Positions 6,689 to 12,781 of a DNA stretch of 13,039 nucleotides are shown one piece after another. Source of the stretch: Deltaproteobacteria bacterium (GTDB taxonomy: Bacteria > Myxococcota_A > UBA9042 > DTJE01); the NCBI GenBank assembly GCA_013151875.1, contig JAADHL010000392.1, positions 1 to 13,039 of the forward strand, given 5' to 3'. Position 1 is the first letter of the stretch. The number at the start of each line of letters is the position of its first letter. A program made the position numbers and the translations under genes. The notes below the pieces were generated by a model. It saw only the letters and a list, made by a program, of their open reading frames with translations, ran no database searches and had not been told where the DNA came from.

Positions 6689-8131
6689 TCATGGCATGGC
6701 CCGGGGGCCCTCTTCCTGGATCTTGGGGCTGCGCTCGCGCGGGATGTCGACTATGAACCGGGTGCCGACGCCGGGTTCGGACTCCAGATGAATATGCCCG
6801 CCGTGGGCCTGGGCGATATTGTTGGCGACGAACAGGCCCAGTCCCGTTCCCTCCATACCCTTGGAGGAATAGAACAGGCTGAATGCCTTCTCGCGGGTCT
6901 CGCGGTCCATTCCGATTCCGTTGTCGTCAATGACGAACCGGACGTGATCAGGCCGTCCTTCCACACCGAAAACCACCTGGTGATCCTTGTCCTTTGGGTC
7001 CACCCTGCAGGCGTCCAGGGAGTTTTCCAGCAGATTGACCAGCATTGCCCTCAACGCGTTCCGATCCACGTCGAAATCCCCGACGTCCGGGTCCACCTTC
7101 ACCTCAAACCGAATGCGCTGCTGGGCCGCTTTGGGCCCCAGGATCTCTTTCACTTCCTCCGCCAGCTCGCCTGCCGACGCCACGTCCCAGTTCGGGATGC
7201 GTTCCTTGGCATAGTAGAGGATGTTGAGGACCTGGCTGCGGATCCTCTCTACATTGCGCTGCACCATTTCCCAGCCCTTGTTCAGGCGCACGCGGTCGTC
7301 CTTGTTCAGGCCGGAATTGACCAGGTAGATTCCGCCGTCGAGCCCGTTGAGCAGCCCTTTGAGGCCGTGGGAAATCGAGCTGATGAGGATGCCCACGGAC
7401 TCCAGTTGCGACTGCAACTGGCGGATCGGGGTGATGTTCGTGCTCATCTCCATCACATGCTGGATACGACCTTCAGGGCCCCGGATCGGAGCGGTGTACA
7501 CCAGCACGTTCTGCTGCTCGCCGCTGAGCGACGTTACCACCTCCTCGCTGCGATGCACCTGGCCGTCTTCAAAGGTCAACAGCACGGGGCAGTTCACGCA
7601 TGTCTCGTCGCGGTGCTTGTAGGCCTGGTAACAACGGCATCCCAGCGATCCCTCCCCAAAGTCCTCGCGAAAACGCCGGTTCACCTCGACTATGCGCAGG
7701 TCATGGTCCTGAATCGAGATGTAGCAGGGCACCTCCTCGAACAGCGCCCGATAGCGATGCTGGCTTTCCCGGAGCTGGTCCTCCATCAGTTTGAGGTCGG
7801 TGATGTCCGTGGACATCTCCATCACCGCCACCAGTTCACCAGATTCGTTTCGGATGGGCGAGGTGTTTACCAGAACCGGGATGTCCCGACCGTCCAGGCT
7901 GCGAATCTGTTCTAGGCTGGTGTGGGTCGCGCCATCGCGAAATGTCTTTTCGACCGGGCACATTTCGCACTTTTCGGACCGGTGCTTGTAAATCTGGTAG
8001 CAGAACCGTCCATCGGGATCGCCGAAGTCTTTCTTGAAACGGGTGTTGGCGTCCAGGATCGTCAGGTCCCTGTCCTGAACGGTCAGATAACCAGGGACGG
8101 CATCGAAACAGGCTTCGTAGGCCAATCCCAT
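6689..8131 (-). CDS. Soluble histidine kinase with two cysteine-motif PAS domains
   Basis: 480 residues with no membrane segment or signal peptide. PAS domain 1 (about 1-115) and PAS domain 2 (about 125-240) share a distinctive motif. C44-x10-C55-x2-C58-P and C167-x10-C178-x2-C181-P each surround 'YKHR', which points to metal, Fe-S or thiol redox sensing. Both domains end in the PAC-like 'MEMST-D/N-IT'. A DHp region follows with H255 in 'ISSISHGLKGLLNGL'; this H-box differs from the usual HE-x-R/K-x-P form. The HATPase domain has N box 'NLLENSLDAC' (366-375), G1 'DDNGIGM' (402-408), F-box-like 'FSLFYSSKG' and G2 'GTGLGLF'. SD GGGAGG (8137-8142) is 5 nt from the ATG. The gene lies 48 nt after the REC-fused Fe-S protein and is probably the last gene of that operon. 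Likely partners are that REC and the convergent stand-alone REC; the signal is unknown. Confidence 0.9.
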   Translation of the reverse strand: MGLAYEACFDAVPGYLTVQDRDLTILDANTRFKKDFGDPDGRFCYQIYKHRSEKCEMCPVEKTFRDGATHTSLEQIRSLDGRDIPVLVNTSPIRNESGELVAVMEMSTDITDLKLMEDQLRESQHRYRALFEEVPCYISIQDHDLRIVEVNRRFREDFGEGSLGCRCYQAYKHRDETCVNCPVLLTFEDGQVHRSEEVVTSLSGEQQNVLVYTAPIRGPEGRIQHVMEMSTNITPIRQLQSQLESVGILISSISHGLKGLLNGLDGGIYLVNSGLNKDDRVRLNKGWEMVQRNVERIRSQVLNILYYAKERIPNWDVASAGELAEEVKEILGPKAAQQRIRFEVKVDPDVGDFDVDRNALRAMLVNLLENSLDACRVDPKDKDHQVVFGVEGRPDHVRFVIDDNGIGMDRETREKAFSLFYSSKGMEGTGLGLFVANNIAQAHGGHIHLESEPGVGTRFIVDIPRERSPKIQEEGPRAMP

Positions 8132-8179
8132 GATCGCCTCCCTTGCCTAAACGGACTGTAGCGGCAGGTCCTTCCCGCG

Positions 8180-9961
8180 TCAATTCACATCGTCAGCCCC
8201 GACCTCGAGGACCTTCCTGACGTTGGTCAGCAGGGTGTCTTCCTTGACCGGTTTGTCCAGATAACCCTCCGGACGACGCACGTCCTTGTCATAGATGAGC
8301 TTTCTCAGCTCGGGCTTCCCTGTAATGATTACCACGGGGATGTCCTTGAGGTCCTCATCCGCGCGGATGGCGGAGTAGATCTGCCCGCCGTCCCTGCCGG
8401 GCATGTTGAGGTCCAGCGTAATCAGGTCGGGCCGCTCAGCCCGCGCCTTTTCCATGCCCTCGTCGCCGTTGCCAGCGGTCAGAACCGAGGCGCCGTTGTC
8501 CTCCAGCACCGTGGACAGGAACGTGCGGATATCCGGCTCGTCGTCGATGACCAGGATCTTTCGGCCCTCAAGGGGCAGGGCCGCCGCCACGGTCGGCGTT
8601 TCATCGACGGCCGGCGCCGCTTCCGGCTTCTTTTCCACCACTACCGATGCCTTCGCAGGTTCGATCACCAGTGCGTCGGCCACCAGGTTGACCAGTTGCG
8701 TGACCTTCATGGGCAGCTTGTAGTGCTTGATCAGGTCGTTGAGACCGTCCACGCAGTTGTGGCACGAAGTCACCACGTACTCAGCGCCGGTGGCGGCCAG
8801 CTGGTCGGCCTTGACCTTCGCCGACTTGAGGCGCATGGGGGCGTATTCCGACATCGACATCGCCCCGCCACCTCCGGTGCAGCAATAGTTTTCGGCCCTG
8901 TTCGGGTACATTTCCCGGAAATCCGACGTGACCAGATTCAGCAGTTCCCGCGGTTCCTCGAACAGGCCGCAGGACCGGGCGTTGTTGCACGAGTCATGGA
9001 ACGTCACCGAGAAGTCGTTTTTCGACGGATCGACCTTGATTCGGCCTTCCTTGATATAGCGCAGCATCGTCAGTACCGAGCTTTCCGCCTCGAACGGCAG
9101 GTCCACCCCGCCCCAGTTGGGCCCTTCGCACCTGGTCGATCTGTAACCGTGGCCGCACTCGGAGATCACCAGCTTTTTTCCACGCAGCCGGACCACGGCC
9201 TCGTACACGCGTCGAGCCACGGCCCCGCCCAGGTCGTCGTCGCCCGAGAACAGGCCGAAGTTGGTCATGTCCCAGCCCTCGCTGGGCATGGTCCAGTTCT
9301 CGCCCGCCACGTGGAATATCTTGGCCGCGTCCGAAATCGTCCTGGGGTCGTACTTGGCCTCACGGGGATTGATCGTATATACGACCTCGCAGTCCTCCTT
9401 GTCCACGGGGATCTCCACCGTGGGGTCGTCCAGGTCGGAGCGGAGTTCCTCTTCCATCCACTCCAGCGTGTCCAGGTAATCCTCCTTGAGGACGCCCATC
9501 TGGTTGCCGATCTCCCACTGGTCCTTGCTGACCACGGCCACGCCCTCGGGCATTATGCCGACCGATACCAGCAGGCCCCGAGCCATGCGGTTCATGGTTG
9601 CGAAGTCCACGCCCATGGGGCAGTTCAGCGTACAGCGCCGGCAGTTCGTGCACTTGCCGAAAACGATGTCCTTCAGCTCCTCCAGCTCCTCGTCGGTGTA
9701 GACGCTGCCGGCCTTTACCCACCAGGGTATGACGCGCCCCGTCCAGTCCATGTGCCGCTTGAAAAGTTTGCGCACGCGGTCCGCCTTCCACGCGGGCACG
9801 AAGGTATGGTCCCCGGGGTTGGTCTGGACGTAGTGGCACGAATCCGTGCATTGGCCGCAGTGAACGCAGGCCAGCATGGTGCCCGCAATCTGCCTGTTCA
9901 CCTTCTTCGTAAGTCTTTCGAGGACCTTGTTGGCCTTGTAGGATCTGACTTGAGTGCTCAT
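8180..9961 (-). CDS. DsrK/HdrD/TmcB-like Fe-S oxidoreductase subunit with fused C-terminal receiver domain
   Basis: 593 residues in three parts. (1) Two ferredoxin-type [4Fe-4S] motifs: C32-x2-C35-x2-C38-x3-C42 and C104-x2-C107-x2-C110-x3-C114-P. (2) A heterodisulfide-reductase-type CCG region. Its second half is canonical, with C325 (also C331), C360-C361 in 'CCTGGGG' and C400-x2-C403. Its first half is degenerate, keeping only C269 in 'ECGHGY'. This is the DsrK/TmcB arrangement. (3) After a Pro/Ala-rich linker (about 435-465), a complete REC domain with D473-D474, phospho-acceptor D517, T547 and K570. The family moves electrons between quinone via a cytochrome b partner and a cytosolic thiol/disulfide or other carrier. 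The frame runs to 10006, but GGAG (9968-9971) is 6 nt from the ATG at 9961, preferred here; the gap to the membrane subunit gene is then 22 nt. The REC fusion implies phosphorylation-controlled electron flow, or a redox enzyme acting as a signalling component. Confidence 0.9.
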   Translation of the reverse strand: MSTQVRSYKANKVLERLTKKVNRQIAGTMLACVHCGQCTDSCHYVQTNPGDHTFVPAWKADRVRKLFKRHMDWTGRVIPWWVKAGSVYTDEELEELKDIVFGKCTNCRRCTLNCPMGVDFATMNRMARGLLVSVGIMPEGVAVVSKDQWEIGNQMGVLKEDYLDTLEWMEEELRSDLDDPTVEIPVDKEDCEVVYTINPREAKYDPRTISDAAKIFHVAGENWTMPSEGWDMTNFGLFSGDDDLGGAVARRVYEAVVRLRGKKLVISECGHGYRSTRCEGPNWGGVDLPFEAESSVLTMLRYIKEGRIKVDPSKNDFSVTFHDSCNNARSCGLFEEPRELLNLVTSDFREMYPNRAENYCCTGGGGAMSMSEYAPMRLKSAKVKADQLAATGAEYVVTSCHNCVDGLNDLIKHYKLPMKVTQLVNLVADALVIEPAKASVVVEKKPEAAPAVDETPTVAAALPLEGRKILVIDDEPDIRTFLSTVLEDNGASVLTAGNGDEGMEKARAERPDLITLDLNMPGRDGGQIYSAIRADEDLKDIPVVIITGKPELRKLIYDKDVRRPEGYLDKPVKEDTLLTNVRKVLEVGADDVN

Positions 9962-9967
9962 GGGACT

Positions 9968-9974
9968 CTCCCTC
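9968..9974 (-). promoter_or_regulatory. Ribosome binding site that sets the start at 9961
   Basis: GAGGGAG on the minus strand, its GGAG 6 nt from the ATG at 9961. It lies inside the 15-codon extension from 10006, which has no good site of its own. Confidence 0.7.
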
Positions 9975-9983
9975 GTTTTGCGT

Positions 9984-10685
9984 TCACTTCGCGGTCGATT
10001 CGCCATAGCCTGGGGCGCTGGGGACTATGGGATACACGCCCCGATTTCCCAGGGATTTGCCCAGGTAATATCTGGTGATCGGATAATAGAGATAGTGAGA
10101 AATCTTGCTGAAGGGCACGTACAGCAGAAAGAACGCCGTCATCCAGAAGTAGGTCAGCAGGACCCATTCGGGCACACCCTGGTTGGGGGCGGACAGACTG
10201 GCGAAGGCGAACCATACGGTCAACAGTACAAGCGAGAAGTAGTCGTCGGGAGAACTGATGGCCCGCATGTTGGAATCGGACACGCGCCGGATGATCCTGA
10301 AGACTCCGACGGCGCACGCCGCCCCTGTGGACACCTGAATGAGGGTCGCGAGCCAGGGATTCGCGGCCAGCATGGAGGCGCCGTAAGGGATTATGAAAGA
10401 CTCGGCAATCGCCAAGACGACTCCCAGATGGAAGATTACGAAGGTGCCGTACATGATGGGCTTCGTCCGACTGCTCTCCATGACCCAGGGCATGCCGATG
10501 ATGGCCCATGAATAAAGAAAGCCCTTCCTGGGCGTCGTATTGGGAGCCCCGGTCGGCCCTTGCCGTTCCTTTCCAGCCTTGAACCGGCGAAAGAGCCAGA
10601 CAAGACGACTGGTATAGACAATGGCCATTATGACCAGAGTCGCCTCCTGCAGGGTGTGCTCGGCAAAATGCAGTGCTTCGCTCAT
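9984..10685 (-). CDS. NarI/DsrM/TmcC-like membrane cytochrome b subunit
   Basis: A 233-residue integral membrane protein with about five helices: roughly 12-32, 77-99, 111-132, 149-166 and 174-197. The architecture is that of the NarI-type quinone-interacting cytochrome b subunits found with DsrK/HdrD/TmcB proteins. Candidate heme b ligands are H86 in helix 2 ('VIFHLGVVLA') and H197 at the end of helix 5 in 'PFSKISHYL', the usual family position; H6 and H10 lie near the start of helix 1. 'ISSPDDYFSL' before helix 4 is typical of the TmcC/DsrM group. It should oxidise or reduce menaquinone and pass electrons to the Fe-S subunit encoded immediately downstream. Its ATG overlaps the macro-gene stop (ATGA), and GGAGGA (10692-10697) is 6 nt upstream, so the two are translationally coupled. 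No cytochrome c subunit of a full Tmc or Dsr complex is present nearby. Confidence 0.85.
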   Translation of the reverse strand: MSEALHFAEHTLQEATLVIMAIVYTSRLVWLFRRFKAGKERQGPTGAPNTTPRKGFLYSWAIIGMPWVMESSRTKPIMYGTFVIFHLGVVLAIAESFIIPYGASMLAANPWLATLIQVSTGAACAVGVFRIIRRVSDSNMRAISSPDDYFSLVLLTVWFAFASLSAPNQGVPEWVLLTYFWMTAFFLLYVPFSKISHYLYYPITRYYLGKSLGNRGVYPIVPSAPGYGESTAK

Positions 10686-11236
10686 CTCAATTCCTCCATC
10701 CGCTTCCTGAACGGGACGAAATCCCGACTGTCGTTGGCGCAGATGACCACCTCTTTCAGTCCGGTGTTCCCCTCTTTCAGATAACCTTCAATCGTGGTCA
10801 GCATCACCTCGGCCGTCACGTCCAGGCCGATTCCGTAAAACCCTGCCCCCATGGGGGGAAAGGCCAGGGCTTTAATGCCCTTTTCATCGGCCTTTTTCAG
10901 GCTGTTGAGAACCGTGGTTTCCAGCTTCCTCTCCATGTCTTCTTCCTGGAACTTCGGACCCACCGCGTGAATGATGTACTGGGCCTTCAGTTCGCCGGCC
11001 CCGGTAACCACGGCCTCGGTCGCGCCGAGCACGCCGATCTGGTCGAGTTCCTTCTGGATGGACGGTCCCCCGCGCATCGAAATCGCATTGCCGTGGCCCG
11101 AACCCAGCTTTAAATCAGAGGTTGCGTAATAGACGAACGCCTCGATGTCCATGGCGGAGATATCGTCCTTGACAAGTCGCACCTTGGCGCCGCCTATCTT
11201 TTTTTCAACCGGCGAAGTGTCCACGATCAGACTCAT
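10682..11236 (-). CDS. Macro-domain protein (ADP-ribose-binding fold)
   Basis: 184 residues, essentially one macro domain. Family features in order are 'VRLVKDDIS' (D25, equivalent to the GDIT adenine-contacting Asp), 'GSGHGNAISMRGG' (about 45-57, the glycine-rich loop), 'VTGAGELKAQYIIHAVGP' (77-94) and 'ALAFPPMGAGFYGIGLD' (123-139, diphosphate loop). Macro domains bind ADP-ribose, O-acetyl-ADP-ribose or related nucleotides, and some hydrolyse them. The usual NAAN motif is replaced by 'YYATSD' (36-41), so the common deacetylase or hydrolase asparagine appears absent and pure ligand binding is plausible. The frame extends to 11386, but AAGGAG (11243-11248) is 6 nt from the ATG at 11236, where the conserved fold begins. 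It overlaps the membrane subunit gene by ATGA and is the first gene of the redox operon. A link to NAD or ADP-ribose status is inferred. Confidence 0.85.
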   Translation of the reverse strand: MSLIVDTSPVEKKIGGAKVRLVKDDISAMDIEAFVYYATSDLKLGSGHGNAISMRGGPSIQKELDQIGVLGATEAVVTGAGELKAQYIIHAVGPKFQEEDMERKLETTVLNSLKKADEKGIKALAFPPMGAGFYGIGLDVTAEVMLTTIEGYLKEGNTGLKEVVICANDSRDFVPFRKRMEELR

Positions 11237-11242
11237 GATTCG

Positions 11243-11248
11243 CTCCTT
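11243..11248 (-). promoter_or_regulatory. Ribosome binding site that sets the macro-gene start at 11236
   Basis: AAGGAG on the minus strand, 6 nt from the ATG at 11236. It removes the 50-codon extension from 11386; that extension also overlaps the predicted promoter. Confidence 0.75.
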
Positions 11249-11264
11249 CGAGAATTCGATCCCA

Positions 11265-11280
11265 TCGGCCCCACGGCCGA
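11265..11280. other. GC-rich hairpin in the leader of the redox operon
   Basis: TCGGCC-CCAC-GGCCGA forms a 6-bp perfect stem. It is nested between GAATTCG (11252-11258) and CGAATTC (11278-11284), which could pair instead as 7-bp outer arms. It lies between the predicted transcript start and the macro-gene ribosome binding site, so it may be an mRNA leader structure. Confidence 0.35.
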
Positions 11281-11330
11281 ATTCATTAACGATTTGTCGG
11301 GCTTTTCCATTTCCCACCTTTATCATCGGC

Positions 11331-11358
11331 ATTGTAGAATTCGCCGGGGCCGTTGCAA
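11331..11358 (-). promoter_or_regulatory. Sigma70-like promoter for the macro/oxidoreductase/kinase operon
   Basis: TTGCAA (11353-11358, 4 of 6) and TACAAT (11331-11336, 5 of 6) are separated by 16 bp on the minus strand. The implied start near 11324 gives a leader of about 88 nt. Three inverted repeats lie directly upstream of the -35. Confidence 0.48.
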
Positions 11359-11360
11359 TA

Positions 11361-11373
11361 CCCGCAAAGCGGG
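11361..11373. other. Perfect hairpin upstream of the operon promoter
   Basis: CCCGC-AAA-GCGGG. It sits between the end of the DsrE-like gene and the operon promoter. It might help end the DsrE transcript, but no T-run follows on the minus strand. Confidence 0.35.
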
Positions 11374-11375
11374 CT

Positions 11376-11390
11376 ATCTGACCCACAGAT
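11376..11390. promoter_or_regulatory. Inverted repeat, candidate operator
   Basis: ATCTG-ACCCA-CAGAT is a perfect 5+5+5 palindrome upstream of the predicted -35 of the redox operon. Confidence 0.35.
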
Positions 11391-11401
11391 GACGATTGTC
11401 A
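11390..11401. promoter_or_regulatory. CRP/FNR-geometry inverted repeat, candidate operator
   Basis: TGAC-GATT-GTCA is a perfect 4+4+4 palindrome with the same N4 spacing as the TGAT-N4-ATCA site at 291-304. Its centre is about 71 bp upstream of the predicted transcript start, a class I activator distance, though that start is itself only predicted. Confidence 0.35.
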
Positions 11402-11436
11402 GTCGAAACAGCTATTGGACCGGGATGGCGGCGGGA

Positions 11437-11787
11437 TCAGAATGTCAGGACCTTGTCCGAATCGAGCACCAGCATGCCCAATTCGCCTAGTTTGGCCTGT
11501 CTGCAACCCTTCATCAGGTTCTCCGGCTTCAGACCCCTGGCCTCCATGCACGTCTCGCAGGCGAGGACCAGGCCCTTGCGGACCACCGGCTTCAGCATGG
11601 TCTGGATTGTGTAGTAGCCGTCGGGGGTCCTCTGACCCTCCATGGCGGACCAGACGCAGTCCCCCAACAGGAATACGGTCAGGTCGAGGTCGTCCTCCAG
11701 CTTCATCATCACGTCAACGAGCCGCAGCGCGTTGAACACCTTCTCGTTTCCGTACGGGGCGTCGTTCAGGATCATGGTTATTTTCAT
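11437..11787 (-). CDS. DsrE-family small sulfur-transfer-like protein
   Basis: 116 residues with a compact alpha/beta fold of the DsrE/DsrF/YchN type. It opens with strand 'MKITMILNDAPYGNEKVF', continues with 'DLTVFLLGDCVWSAM' (C44), and holds the family core 'C77-x2-C80-MEARGL' followed by 'GC95RQAKLGELGMLV'. DsrE-like proteins often carry persulfide on a conserved cysteine and pass sulfur between partners, while others are of unknown role; activity here is inferred. The frame extends to 11838, but the strong AGGAGGG (11794-11800), 6 nt from the ATG at 11787, fixes the start at the first conserved strand. It lies upstream of, and in the same direction as, the redox operon, but a 200-nt gap with its own promoter-like sequence separates them, so it may be a separate unit. 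It is divergent from the lipoprotein gene. Confidence 0.8.
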   Translation of the reverse strand: MKITMILNDAPYGNEKVFNALRLVDVMMKLEDDLDLTVFLLGDCVWSAMEGQRTPDGYYTIQTMLKPVVRKGLVLACETCMEARGLKPENLMKGCRQAKLGELGMLVLDSDKVLTF

Positions 11788-11793
11788 GCCGAA

Positions 11794-11802
11794 CCCTCCT
11801 CC
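11794..11802 (-). promoter_or_regulatory. Strong ribosome binding site of the DsrE-like gene
   Basis: GGAGGAGGG on the minus strand ends 6 nt from the ATG at 11787 and lies inside the longer frame from 11838, which argues for the shorter protein. Confidence 0.7.
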
Positions 11803-11867
11803 AGCAGAAGACGTAATTCGGATACCACTTTCATTCAATCAGGGACATGACGAAACCGACGATGGTG

Positions 11868-11873
11868 TATAAT
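11868..11873 (+). promoter_or_regulatory. Consensus -10 box for the lipoprotein gene
   Basis: A perfect TATAAT hexamer directly preceded by TG, with no convincing -35 at 16-18 bp. The expected start near 11880 lies downstream of the ATG at 11872, so translation must begin later, at 11908. Confidence 0.5.
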
Positions 11874-11894
11874 GACAAGCTGCAATTCAAAACT

Positions 11895-11900
11895 GGAGGG
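11895..11900 (+). promoter_or_regulatory. Ribosome binding site that sets the lipoprotein start at 11908
   Basis: GGAGGG, 7 nt from the ATG at 11908. The protein from that ATG begins with a normal lipoprotein signal peptide. Confidence 0.75.
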
Positions 11901-11907
11901 TACCATC

Positions 11908-12774
11908 ATGAAACTTCTCGGATGTGTGTCGGTCGCGGCCTTGATGATGCTCGCCGCTTGTTCCTCGAGTGGAGGCGGAACCTCGGATTCGGGCATCGTC
12001 CAAGACATTGTCACCGGGGATACCGGACAGAATCAGGATCAGGGACAGGTTCAAGACCAGGGCCAGACTCAGGATAAAGGGCAGATCCAGGACCAGGGGC
12101 AGACTCAGGACCAAGGTCAGGTGCAGGACCAGGGCGGCGGAAACGATGCCGGCACTCCGGAACTAGCGCCGCCCCCAATAGACTGGCAGTGGGTCTACGA
12201 ACTGGACGGCGATTCGGGTGAGTGGACCGGCAAGGTGGAAGGCGAAGAGGAAATCGGCGGCAAGACCTATCACGTCGGTTCCATCGGCAAGGTGGACGGC
12301 GGCGTCTTCGTGGGTGTCAAGGCGTGGTTCGACGTGCTTTCCCCACCTCTGAACGACATCGGTTTTCTCAAGCTGGAATACTACGACGGAAACGAGAAAC
12401 CGGGGGAATTCGGCTTTTCCTACCTGTGCCCGGACGTGCCCGCCGGAACAATTGCGATGGGCGACAATTCCGAAAAGACCGTGGAGTCCGATTGCAAGTT
12501 CCAGTACTACGACGGCGGCGCGGTCAGCGATATGCCGGTTCACATACGGCTCACCTATCAACTGATCGCGACCGACGAGACCGTGACCGTGCCGTACGGC
12601 GAAATCACGGACTGCTGGCACTACTCCATCAAGTTCTTTGAGGACTACGGTACCGGAGAGGAACAGCCGATCAGTACCGATGTATGGATCAAGCCGCTTC
12701 TCGGCATCGTCAAGATGAGCGAAGTCCCGGGCTTTCCTTTCGGCGTGCTGCTGAACAAGGTCGTGAAGCCATAG
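11908..12774 (+). CDS. Secreted lipoprotein with Gln/Asp repeat linker, unknown C-terminal domain
   Basis: 288 residues. A signal peptide with K2, a hydrophobic core and lipobox L15-A16-A17-C18 predicts lipidation and membrane anchoring. Residues 19-41 are Ser/Gly/Asp-rich. Residues 42-77 are six copies of a six-residue unit (consensus x-Q-D-Q-G-Q), a flexible hydrophilic spacer. After a Pro-rich turn ('ELAPPPIDWQW') comes a domain of about 190 residues rich in aromatic and acidic residues, with alternating strand-like segments, probably a beta-sandwich. It holds C174, C196 and C236; with C18 lipidated, at most one disulfide could form among these. I recognise no family. Such long polar linkers after the lipobox are common in Myxococcota and related genomes. 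A second lipoprotein begins 7 nt after the stop, so the two may act together. The start is fixed by GGAGGG and the -10 position. Confidence 0.85.
   Translation: MKLLGCVSVAALMMLAACSSSGGGTSDSGIVQDIVTGDTGQNQDQGQVQDQGQTQDKGQIQDQGQTQDQGQVQDQGGGNDAGTPELAPPPIDWQWVYELDGDSGEWTGKVEGEEEIGGKTYHVGSIGKVDGGVFVGVKAWFDVLSPPLNDIGFLKLEYYDGNEKPGEFGFSYLCPDVPAGTIAMGDNSEKTVESDCKFQYYDGGAVSDMPVHIRLTYQLIATDETVTVPYGEITDCWHYSIKFFEDYGTGEEQPISTDVWIKPLLGIVKMSEVPGFPFGVLLNKVVKP
12031..12138 (+). repeat. Six tandem 18-bp units encoding a Gln/Asp spacer
   Basis: Six in-frame 18-bp units, each NNNCAGGAYCAGGGNCAG-like, encode x-Q-D-Q/K-G-Q. The third unit has Lys for Gln and the last ends in Gly. Third-position differences between units show that the array is not a recent exact duplication. 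Confidence 0.92.
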
Positions 12775-12781
12775 CACGTTG

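Noticed and set aside
6788..7915. Long plus-strand frame (375 codons) opposite the histidine kinase
   Set aside because: His/Val/Leu-rich composition typical of the antisense of a GC-rich gene; no motif, and the kinase on the other strand is unambiguous.
9962..10006. Longer start of the Fe-S/REC protein overlapping the membrane subunit gene
   Set aside because: The added residues are basic and polar with no motif, and GAGGGAG supports 9961.
8696..10078. Long plus-strand frame (460 codons) opposite the Fe-S/REC gene
   Set aside because: A shadow of the minus-strand gene; no recognisable domain and it spans two real genes and their junction.
11237..11386. 50-residue N-terminal extension of the macro-domain protein
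   Set aside because: It overlaps the predicted promoter, has no macro-fold similarity, and AAGGAG is correctly placed for 11236.
12031..12138. CRISPR-like or regulatory repeat array
   Set aside because: The units are contiguous, in frame, without spacers, and encode a protein linker.
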